9,009 nucleotides of DNA, taken from an uncultured Butyrivibrio sp. (GTDB lineage: Bacteria > Bacillota > Clostridia > Lachnospirales > Lachnospiraceae). The position numbers and the translations under genes are program-made. How positions within the stretch are numbered: the stretch's first letter is position 1; the number at the start of each line of letters is the position of its first letter. The stretch spans positions 1-9,009 of the forward strand of contig CAMVRW010000087.1 of the NCBI GenBank assembly GCA_947169985.1. The letters are read 5' to 3'. Below, piece after piece: positions 1 to 5,353 of the stretch. The notes below the pieces were generated by a model that had not been told where the DNA came from, ran no database searches, and saw nothing but the letters and a program-made list of their open reading frames with translations.

Positions 1-7
1 TTTTTAG

Positions 8-81
8 TAGCGAGAGGGGGACTTGAACCCTCGACACCGCGGGTATGAACCGCGTGCTCTAGCCAGCTGAGCTACCTCGCC
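8..81 (-). tRNA. tRNA-Met (anticodon CAU)
   Basis: Read on the minus strand, this 74-nt stretch folds into a full cloverleaf. The acceptor arm is GGCGAGG with TCTCGCT, including G-U pairs. T8 and A9 are present, the D stem is GCTC/GAGC, and the anticodon stem is CGCGG/CCGCG around loop TTCATAC. The variable loop is GTGTC and the T loop is TTCAAGT. The anticodon is CAT. Bacterial initiator tRNAs have an unpaired C1-A72. Here position 1 is G opposite U72, so an elongator Met tRNA is most likely. A lysidine-modified tRNA-Ile2 also reads CAT in DNA and cannot be fully excluded. The T stem has one A-C mismatch. The 3' CCA is not encoded: A73 is followed by CT. Confidence 0.95.
47..64 (-). repeat. 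tRNA-Met segment, copy 1 of an 18-nt inverted repeat
   Basis: This part of the tRNA gene runs from the D-loop GG through the 5' strand of the anticodon stem into the loop. It is repeated exactly, in opposite orientation, at 1554-1571. The two copies flank the GH13 gene. Confidence 0.85.
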
Positions 82-122
82 ATCTCTATTTGTTGTCGCC
101 GTCAATCACAAGCGACTTGTAT

Positions 123-151
123 AATATACCGCGATGGAAGTATGTTGTCAA
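123..151 (-). promoter_or_regulatory. promoter of the tRNA-Met gene
   Basis: On the minus strand there is a perfect -35 TTGACA (146-151), a 17-nt spacer and a -10 TATATT (123-128). This would start transcription near 116, about 35 nt before the mature tRNA 5' end at 81. That fits a short leader removed by RNase P. It is one of the strongest-looking promoters in the window. Confidence 0.85.
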
Positions 152-186
152 GCATATTTTCAAGATATTTTGTAAAAAAGAGTTTA

Positions 187-216
187 TTATCGTTTTAGTG
201 TAAAGCAATGTATAAT
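187..216 (+). promoter_or_regulatory. putative promoter of the GH13 gene
   Basis: A consensus -10 TATAAT lies at 211-216. The best -35 is the weak TTATCG at 187-192, with an 18-nt spacer. Initiation near 223 would give a leader of about 26 nt that contains the AGGAGG ribosome site at 235-240. The weak -35 may mean that an activator is needed, which is common for sugar-use genes, but no operator was recognised. Confidence 0.55.
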
Positions 217-248
217 TATTTCATAACATATTTTAGGAGGCAAAAGAA

Positions 249-1553
249 ATGTGGGCTTACGAAACGTCTTTTTACCAAATATATCCATTGGGATTCTGTG
301 GGGCTCCCTTTGAAAATGATGGAAAGTTGGAGCACAGGATACTTAAAGTCATAGATTGGATACCTCATCTGGAAAAGCTTGGGATAGGTGCAGTTCTTTT
401 CAATCCGGTGTTTGAGTCGGATACCCACGGCTACAACACCAGGGATTACAGGAAGATTGATACAAGGCTTGGCACAAACGAGGACTTTAAGAAGGTATGT
501 GATGCCCTCCATAAAAAGGGAATCAAGGTTGTGCTTGATGGAGTGTTTAATCACGCTGGAAGAGGCTTCTTCGGATTTACTGATGTTCTGGAAAAGAGAT
601 GGGATTCCCAGTATAAGGATTGGTTCCATATAAGCTTTGATGGTAACAGCAATTATAATGACGGACTGTGGTACGAGGGCTGGGAAGGCAATTTTGACCT
701 GGTAAAGCTTAACCTTAGAAATCCACAAGTCGTGGATTACCTGTTAGAGAGCGTTAAATTCTGGATTGACGAGTTCGGAATCGATGGTCTTCGCCTTGAC
801 GTGGCTTACTGCGTGGAAAGTGATTTTCTTAGAAGGCTCAGACATGAGACAGAAGGCTGGAAACAGGATTTCTTCCTGATGGGTGAGATGATTGGGGGCG
901 ACTACAACAGGATCATGGGTGATGACCTTTGCCACAGCGCCACAAATTATGAATGCTATAAGGGCATGTTCTCTGCTATGAACAGCATGAACCTTTTCGA
1001 GATCGTTCATTCACTGCTCAGGCAGTTTGGCCCGGAGAACTGGACTCTTTACAAAGGGAAGCACCTGTTATCATTCGTTGATAACCATGATGTCAGCAGA
1101 ATTGCCAGCACTTTGGTGAATCCAAACCATTTAAAGCTTATTTATACCCTTATGTTTGGAATGCCAGGAATCCCTACAATCTACTACGGAAGTGAATGGG
1201 GAACCAAGGCTGATAAAAAAGAAGGTGATCCTGCTCTTCGCCCCTGCTTCGAGAAGCCCGAGTGGAATGAGCTTACAGACCATATAGCAGCCCTGTGCAA
1301 AGGACAGAAAGGATCCAATGCCCTTAACTACGGCGGCTTTAAGTCCCTGGTACTTACAAATCGCCAGTGTATCTTTGAAAGAGAAACTGCCGACGACAGA
1401 GTCCTGGTAGTTATAAACGCAGATGAAAACCCTTATCATGCCCATTTTGACGCAAGAGCAGGAAGGGCAAAAGATCTGATCACTGGAGCCGACATCGACT
1501 TTGGCGGCGGACTTGAAATTCCAGGCTATACCTCTTATCTTTTACAGATCTGA
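249..1553 (+). CDS. GH13 family alpha-amylase-type glycosyl hydrolase, intracellular
   Basis: A 434-residue hydrolase of alpha-glucosidic bonds, likely acting on maltodextrins or cyclodextrins. All four classical GH13 motifs are present: region I DGVFNH (D97-H102), region II GLRLD with R182 and the nucleophile D184, region III GE with the acid/base E213, and region IV DNHD ending in D281. The N-terminal YQIYP at 9-13 starts the catalytic barrel directly. A small C-terminal beta domain follows at roughly 355-434. No signal peptide or carbohydrate-binding module is seen, so it should act in the cytoplasm on imported oligosaccharides. It resembles the neopullulanase/cyclomaltodextrinase group without that group's usual N-terminal domain. 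The start is firm: AGGAGG at 235-240 lies 8 nt before the ATG. No terminator follows. The gene stands alone, with no sugar transporter in view. Exact substrate is not determined. Confidence 0.92.
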   Translation: MWAYETSFYQIYPLGFCGAPFENDGKLEHRILKVIDWIPHLEKLGIGAVLFNPVFESDTHGYNTRDYRKIDTRLGTNEDFKKVCDALHKKGIKVVLDGVFNHAGRGFFGFTDVLEKRWDSQYKDWFHISFDGNSNYNDGLWYEGWEGNFDLVKLNLRNPQVVDYLLESVKFWIDEFGIDGLRLDVAYCVESDFLRRLRHETEGWKQDFFLMGEMIGGDYNRIMGDDLCHSATNYECYKGMFSAMNSMNLFEIVHSLLRQFGPENWTLYKGKHLLSFVDNHDVSRIASTLVNPNHLKLIYTLMFGMPGIPTIYYGSEWGTKADKKEGDPALRPCFEKPEWNELTDHIAALCKGQKGSNALNYGGFKSLVLTNRQCIFERETADDRVLVVINADENPYHAHFDARAGRAKDLITGADIDFGGGLEIPGYTSYLLQI

Positions 1554-1571
1554 GGCTAGAGCACGCGGTTC
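1554..1571 (+). repeat. tRNA-Met fragment, copy 2 of the inverted repeat
   Basis: GGCTAGAGCACGCGGTTC matches the tRNA-Met gene exactly over 18 nt (D-loop GG, 3' strand of the D stem, 5' strand of the anticodon stem, start of the loop). It lies on the opposite strand to the tRNA and begins at the base after the GH13 stop codon. Five bases further on, TTCAAATC (1576-1583) resembles the tRNA T loop TTCAAGTC. The stretch therefore looks like a decayed tRNA copy that lost its anticodon loop and variable region. No complete cloverleaf can be formed. Confidence 0.75.
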
Positions 1572-1585
1572 CTTCTTCAAATCAG

Positions 1586-1614
1586 TTGTTGCACCGGGGA
1601 ATTTGTAATATAAT
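1586..1614 (+). promoter_or_regulatory. promoter of the EAL operon
   Basis: The -35 is TTGTTG (1586-1591), the spacer is 17 nt, and the -10 is a perfect TATAAT (1609-1614). The expected transcription start is about 7 nt after the -10, at or beside 1621, which is the A of the ATG. No Shine-Dalgarno sequence lies between the -10 and the ATG. The geometry therefore predicts a leaderless mRNA. Confidence 0.8.
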
Positions 1615-1620
1615 TTATTT

Positions 1621-3522
1621 ATGGAAATACGCACACCTATTATTGCAATTTTGGTACTGGCAGTACTGATCATTATCTACCTGAGGAGGTCGATGCCTCA
1701 GGTCTTTTCTTCACGCATGTTCTTCGCATTCCTTGTGGCAGCATGCGTTAATACTGTGTGCGATATATTGGAGTGCGCAGTCTTTGATTACCTTGATAGT
1801 ACCTTCTATGTTTTGAGAAGAGCGTCTCAGGGATTATACATTGGAACCCTTATTATAGGTGCCTATCTGATGTGTAATTATGTATATGCAAAGCTCATCA
1901 GAGGTAAAAAGGCCAATAAGCTGGTTGTACTGTTTATGGCTATTCCAATGGTCGTAGGAATAGGCGCGGTATGTTTTGGGAAAATATATTACAGCAGAAC
2001 CGGCGCAGGATATTACTATAATTATGGGCCTACAGTACAGTTTTGCTACTTCGTAGGATTTGTTTACATTTTTGGAACACTTATTATGGCGGTATTCAGA
2101 AGAGGAAAGCTCCGCAAGGAAGAGGCAATTGGTATAATTATTGGCCTCTTTATCTGGACAGCTCTTTGCTCATTCCAGTTTCTGGTCCATGGATATCAGG
2201 TCAGCAGCGTAGCCATGATGCTTATGTCCCTTATCCTGTTTCTTTCTGCTGAAAACCCCAAAGAGTATTACGAGAAAAATATCAGCAACGTAAGGAATAA
2301 GGATGCTTTCCACATGATGCTGATCGACAAGTTTGGATATAATAGGCATTTTTTCATAGCATCAGTTATATTTTCAGGCAAATCCACTGTTCTCACGGGA
2401 GAGGACAGGGACATGCTGGGAGATCTCCAGTTCAGGATCGCCAGGCTGGCCGAGGATGTAATTGGAGAAGCTGCATATCTTTCTGAGTGGAATACCCTTT
2501 CCTTTGCCATAAGGAGTCCGGAAAAGGTTGAGAGGCTCATGTCCCTCATCAACAACTATAAGGACGAGAATAGCAACTATAAGCTTACATACTCAGTTCT
2601 TGAGGTTCCTAAATGCACAGATGACCTGGATGAAGCACTTCAGATCCTTGGCTTCGTTTCCAGAGAATATGTCTACACCCAGTCGTCACCTAACCTGGTG
2701 GTAAATGACAGAATTGTGGACAAGATGACCTACAGAAACAATGTAGAGACCATCGTTAGGAAGGCCATTAAGGAAAAGGCTTTCGATGTTTACTACCAGC
2801 CGATCCTATGTGTTGCGGATGGAAAGTTTACATCCACAGAGGCTCTTGTGCGACTTAGAAGAGCTGAAAGTGAGAATTTTATTTCCCCTGAGGATTTCAT
2901 TCCTGTAGCTGAAAAGTGTGGCCTTATCCGTGAAATTGATGATCTGGTATTTGAAAAGGTTTGCTCCTTCATAGCTAGGGAGAATCTTTCAAGCTATGGC
3001 CTTAAGACAGTGGAAGTTAACCTTTCTGGAAATGAAGTAGTGGACAGACAGACCTACTCAAGGCTCATGAGCAAGATGGAGAAATATCACATTCCTCCTA
3101 AATTCATCAATTTCGAGATCACAGAGACGGCCTATATTAACAATGATGAGATGTTCAAGGAGAACGTCCAGAAGTTAAAAGAGCTGGGAAGCACCTTTTC
3201 AATGGATGACTTCGGCTCGGGCTATTCCAACCTCTTAGAGCTTTTAAAAATGGATTACGCTCTGGTTAAGATGGACAAGGAATTCATCTGGAACTGCCTT
3301 GATTCAGGAAAGCCTGAAAATATGAGGATGTTGGAATACTCCATAAACTTCCTTAAGGACTACGGACTTCATGTTCTGGCAGAAGGTGTGGAGACTGTTG
3401 AACAGGCACAGCTTTTGATAGACAAAGGCGTTGAATACCTTCAGGGCTTTTATTATTCAAGGCCCATACCTGAAGACGAATATATTGAGTTTCTTAAAGC
3501 ACAGAAAGGAGAAAGGCTATGA
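1621..3522 (+). CDS. 7TM membrane protein with degenerate GGDEF and active-type EAL domain (c-di-GMP phosphodiesterase)
   Basis: A 633-residue protein predicted to hydrolyse cyclic-di-GMP to pGpG at the membrane. Residues 1-210 carry about seven hydrophobic helices (near 5-21, 34-54, 70-90, 98-118, 140-160, 170-190, 193-208), probably a sensor. Residues 220-370 have GGDEF-domain character, but the site of the GGDEF loop reads EWNTLSFAI, so no cyclase activity is expected. The EAL domain (about 380-630) keeps its catalytic set: E407-A-L, N467, E499 in FEITET, D529-D530 in DDFGSGYS, K550, E588 and E591 in AEGVET, and Q608. The 1621 start has no ribosome site but gives a sensible first helix and lies one promoter length downstream of the TATAAT. 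An AGGAGG at 1684-1689 is only 3 nt before the ATG at 1693 (residue 25), too close to be convincing. The stop overlaps the next gene by 4 nt. Confidence 0.9.
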   Translation: MEIRTPIIAILVLAVLIIIYLRRSMPQVFSSRMFFAFLVAACVNTVCDILECAVFDYLDSTFYVLRRASQGLYIGTLIIGAYLMCNYVYAKLIRGKKANKLVVLFMAIPMVVGIGAVCFGKIYYSRTGAGYYYNYGPTVQFCYFVGFVYIFGTLIMAVFRRGKLRKEEAIGIIIGLFIWTALCSFQFLVHGYQVSSVAMMLMSLILFLSAENPKEYYEKNISNVRNKDAFHMMLIDKFGYNRHFFIASVIFSGKSTVLTGEDRDMLGDLQFRIARLAEDVIGEAAYLSEWNTLSFAIRSPEKVERLMSLINNYKDENSNYKLTYSVLEVPKCTDDLDEALQILGFVSREYVYTQSSPNLVVNDRIVDKMTYRNNVETIVRKAIKEKAFDVYYQPILCVADGKFTSTEALVRLRRAESENFISPEDFIPVAEKCGLIREIDDLVFEKVCSFIARENLSSYGLKTVEVNLSGNEVVDRQTYSRLMSKMEKYHIPPKFINFEITETAYINNDEMFKENVQKLKELGSTFSMDDFGSGYSNLLELLKMDYALVKMDKEFIWNCLDSGKPENMRMLEYSINFLKDYGLHVLAEGVETVEQAQLLIDKGVEYLQGFYYSRPIPEDEYIEFLKAQKGERL

Positions 3523-3956
3523 ACGAGGCTCTTTATAATGCAGTATTTTGTTACGGTGAGAACAAGGTGGATCCATTTGCAGCCTGCTGCGTGGATTTTG
3601 ACAGGATCATTGGTGATATGAAACTGGTAGGGTATGAGCTTACCCCTTTTAACATCGCCCATCATATCTTTTTGGAGAAGGTTGATGAGCTCATAAAGGC
3701 CAAAAATAAGATTATCGCGGAGACTATGGACCTGCCCAATAAGGATGATTATTGCAGAGAAAAGTATGGGATTTCCTTCAAGGATATCGATGCCCTTGAC
3801 CCGAGAAACGACCTGGAATTTGATATTAAGAGCGGACAGGTTATTTTTTACCTGACTAATGATGCGCTTCATATGCAGCAGGAGTATAACCTCGTTTTCA
3901 AGAAGGAATTAGATCAGTTTGTGGAAGAGACAGGATTTAAGTTCGTTAGTCTGTAA
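3519..3956 (+). CDS. small soluble protein of unknown function, coupled to the EAL gene
   Basis: A 145-residue protein that I do not recognise. Its ATG overlaps the EAL stop in an ATGA junction, with a good AAAGGAG at 3505-3511, so translation is probably coupled. It has no signal peptide and no hydrophobic helix. It is rich in acidic and aromatic residues, with cysteines at 11, 23, 24 and 79 and a central helical, charged stretch around 50-68. The C-terminal half (about 98-145) alternates in a beta/alpha manner, with VIFYLTNDALH followed by an amphipathic helix. The tight coupling suggests it is made in a fixed ratio to the EAL protein, either as a partner or as part of the same response. 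That is inference from position only. Confidence 0.8.
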   Translation: MNEALYNAVFCYGENKVDPFAACCVDFDRIIGDMKLVGYELTPFNIAHHIFLEKVDELIKAKNKIIAETMDLPNKDDYCREKYGISFKDIDALDPRNDLEFDIKSGQVIFYLTNDALHMQQEYNLVFKKELDQFVEETGFKFVSL

Positions 3957-3966
3957 GGCGGGGAAA

Positions 3967-4509
3967 ATGGTACTGGAAACTGAGCGATTGATACTCAGAG
4001 GCTGGAGAGATACAGATGCTTCCAGCCTCTTTAAATATGCAAAGGATGAAAGAGTGGGTCCGCCGGCAGGCTGGGCTCCTCATTCTGATGAAAATTATTC
4101 AAAAGCTGTGATCCGGACTATCCTGGCTAAGGATGAGACTTATGCAATCTGCCTAAAGGGAACAGATGAACCCATTGGCAGCATAGGCCTGATGTTCAGG
4201 GACTCTGATGAGCGCGGCATTCCTGACAATACCGCAGAACTTGGTTACTGGCTTGGGGTTCCTTTCTGGGGCAGAGGCATAGCTTTCGAGGCAGCAAAAG
4301 AGATATTGAGACACGGCTTTGAGGACCTAAAATTAGACACTATTTACTGCGGTTATTTTGAAGGTAATGAACGCTCAAAAAAATTGCAACAAAAGTGTGG
4401 CTTTAAGTACCATCACACCAATTCAAAAACGCATGTTATCATGCTGAACGAAATCCGTACAGAGCATATAAACACTATATCTAGAGCCGATTGGAGGAGT
4501 GACCACTAG
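3967..4509 (+). CDS. GNAT family N-acetyltransferase, RimJ/RimL type
   Basis: A 180-residue acetyl-CoA-dependent acetyltransferase. It opens with ETERLILRGWRDTD (4-17), the typical beta1-alpha1 of the RimJ/RimL (Acetyltransf_3) group. PIGSIGL (69-75) forms the middle strand. ELGYWLGVPFWGRGIAFEA (91-109) is motif A with the pyrophosphate-binding loop. NERSKKLQQKCGF (134-146) is motif B. The acceptor may be a protein N-terminus, an antibiotic or a small amine; the sequence does not say which. The ATG at 3967 was chosen because it places the family's N-terminal motif at residue 4 and follows GGCGGGGAAA. A start at 3919 would overlap the previous gene by 38 nt. The gene sits 10 nt after the small unknown gene and is probably the last of the EAL transcript. 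Confidence 0.88.
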   Translation: MVLETERLILRGWRDTDASSLFKYAKDERVGPPAGWAPHSDENYSKAVIRTILAKDETYAICLKGTDEPIGSIGLMFRDSDERGIPDNTAELGYWLGVPFWGRGIAFEAAKEILRHGFEDLKLDTIYCGYFEGNERSKKLQQKCGFKYHHTNSKTHVIMLNEIRTEHINTISRADWRSDH

Positions 4510-4545
4510 ACACAAAAATAACACACTTTTTAGTGATTTTAAATG

Positions 4546-4574
4546 TTACAAAAGGCGTAATATTATGTTATAAT
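4546..4574 (+). promoter_or_regulatory. promoter of the carD-like gene
   Basis: The -35 is TTACAA (4546-4551), the spacer is 17 nt, and the -10 is a perfect TATAAT (4569-4574) preceded by TGT (4566-4568), an extended -10. Initiation near 4581 gives a 5' leader of about 59 nt. A strong promoter fits an abundant RNA-polymerase-binding protein. Confidence 0.85.
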
Positions 4575-4639
4575 TGACATGCTGAGGCGCTCTAAATTGA
4601 GTTAACAGTTGTTTGCTTTTACATATAAGGAGGAACAGG

Positions 4640-5158
4640 ATGCTAAATGTTGGTGAGTGCGTAATTTACGGCAGCCACGGCCTCTGCAGCGTACGTGATA
4701 TTCTGATTCCGTCTTTCCTTGAGAGAGGAAAAGAGAAAGAGTATTATCAGATGATCTCAGCAGTTGACGCCGGAAGTGTTCTTTATGTGCCTGTAGATGG
4801 CGCTGAGGACAAGGTGAGGGATGTTATTGCTGCAGATGAAGCAGAGGATCTGATCGACGAGATCGAGTCTGCTCCGGATCTTGAATTGCCGGAAGGGAAG
4901 AAGGCTGAACCGGCCATTATGGAAGTTATCAAGCGTAACATGGCCGAGGAGATGATGAGCCTGGTTAAAGCCCTTCGCAGGAACAAGGCTATCCGCGAAG
5001 CAGAAGGCAAGAGATTTGCCAGCCTGAACGAGAAGTACCTTAATATCGCTGAGAAGCTCCTTTATACGGAGCTGGCGTTCTCGCTTAAGACAGAGAAGGA
5101 TGACATAAAGAGAAGAGTATTAGAGGAACTTTCCCAGCTACCATTAGAGACTGCATGA
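4640..5158 (+). CDS. CarD/CdnL-like transcription regulator
   Basis: A 172-residue protein of the CarD_CdnL_TRCF family, which binds the RNA polymerase beta subunit and alters open-complex stability. Residues 1-64 form the Tudor-like RNAP-interaction domain: VGECVIYGSHGLCSV, YYQM at 35-38, then VLYVPVDG at 47-54. Residues 67-172 are a helical DNA-binding domain, basic around 98-125 (IKRN, LRRNK) and ending in EKLLYTELAFSLKTEKDD, a well-conserved family signature. The start at 4640 is fixed by AGGAGG at 4628-4633, 6 nt upstream; an in-frame ATG at 4613 has no ribosome site and would add nine atypical residues. The protein contains no tryptophan, whereas actinobacterial and myxobacterial CarD proteins use one (W85 in M. 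tuberculosis) to wedge open the promoter. It has its own promoter and terminator, so it forms a single-gene unit. Confidence 0.9.
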   Translation: MLNVGECVIYGSHGLCSVRDILIPSFLERGKEKEYYQMISAVDAGSVLYVPVDGAEDKVRDVIAADEAEDLIDEIESAPDLELPEGKKAEPAIMEVIKRNMAEEMMSLVKALRRNKAIREAEGKRFASLNEKYLNIAEKLLYTELAFSLKTEKDDIKRRVLEELSQLPLETA

Positions 5159-5172
5159 TGCAGTCTCTTTTT
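5146..5172 (+). terminator. intrinsic terminator of the carD-like gene
   Basis: A perfect 10-bp stem AGAGACTGCA / TGCAGTCTCT (5146-5155 with 5159-5168) is followed by a T tract running through 5172. The three loop bases are TGA, the stop codon of the upstream gene. About half of the hairpin is therefore coding sequence. There is no matching T tract for the minus strand, so it acts in the plus direction only. Confidence 0.93.
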
Positions 5173-5302
5173 GCGTGTAAAGCAGAGTCATGTAGATTTA
5201 TCTGCATTGCATGCTTGCATGCAAATGAAGGTAAATCTATATGACGAGCCACACGAACGAGAAAATGCTTGTCATTTTCGAGTTCGTGTCTGCTTTACAT
5301 GC
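5173..5302. other. 130-nt three-way-junction element, possible structured RNA or palindromic repeat
   Basis: Almost every base of this non-coding block can pair. P1 joins 5173-5186 to 5289-5302, 14 bp with one G-U; its core is GTAAAGCAGA / TCTGCTTTAC. P2 joins 5187-5200 to 5232-5245, 14 bp with one G-U; its core is TAGATTTA / TAAATCTA. P2 is capped by an internal loop and a second hairpin, CATTGCATGC / GCATGCAAATG (5205-5214 with 5217-5227, one bulged A). P3 joins ACACGAAC (5251-5258) to GTTCGTGT (5282-5289). A GA/GA tandem mismatch and a 7-bp stem GAAAATG / CATTTTC (5261-5267 with 5273-5279) follow, capped by CTTGT. P1 and P2 abut, P3 and P1 share base 5289, and only GAGCC (5246-5250) joins P2 to P3. 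It lies between a terminator and the next promoter, so its transcription is unclear. No known riboswitch or T-box consensus was recognised. Confidence 0.7.
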
Positions 5303-5306
5303 AGGT

Positions 5307-5327
5307 AGACTTTGTACTGTTAAGTCT
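5307..5327. promoter_or_regulatory. small inverted repeat upstream of the alaX-type gene, possible operator
   Basis: AGACTT (5307-5312) and AAGTCT (5322-5327) are exact inverted copies separated by 9 nt. They lie just upstream of and across the -35 zone of the proposed promoter at 5338-5346. A 6-bp repeat can arise by chance, so the role as a protein-binding site is only a possibility. Confidence 0.25.
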
Positions 5328-5337
5328 CGCTGTAATG

Positions 5338-5346
5338 TGATAAAAT
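5338..5346 (+). promoter_or_regulatory. putative extended -10 promoter of the alaX-azlCD-ispF-cysS unit
   Basis: TGATAAAAT combines a TG extended element (5338-5339) with TAAAAT (5341-5346), one mismatch from TATAAT. No good -35 is visible: CTGTTA at 5317-5322 with an 18-nt spacer matches only weakly. Transcription should begin near 5353-5354, which is the A of the preferred ATG, and no ribosome site precedes that ATG. A second leaderless arrangement is therefore suggested. Confidence 0.5.
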
Positions 5347-5353
5347 GTGTTCT

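Noticed and set aside
216..728. Minus-strand open frame of 170 codons opposite the GH13 gene
   Set aside because: It lies antisense to a gene with all GH13 motifs, has no ribosome site, and its protein shows no family features.
1684..1695. Internal AGGAGG with ATG at 1693 as the true start of the EAL protein
   Set aside because: The spacing is only 3 nt and this start would remove the first membrane helix. The TATAAT spacing also favours 1621.
3919..3966. Upstream start for the acetyltransferase
   Set aside because: It would overlap the preceding gene by 38 nt and add 16 residues ahead of the family's standard N-terminus.
4504..4540. Possible terminator after the acetyltransferase gene (CACTA with TAGTG, AAAAA with TTTTT, then ATTTT)
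   Set aside because: The stem is almost all A-T, needs a 5-nt bulge, and the loop is long. It is too weak to call a terminator.
5173..5345. T-box riboswitch before the tRNA-editing gene
   Set aside because: The near-invariant T-box sequence and an adjoining terminator/antiterminator pair before the gene are absent.
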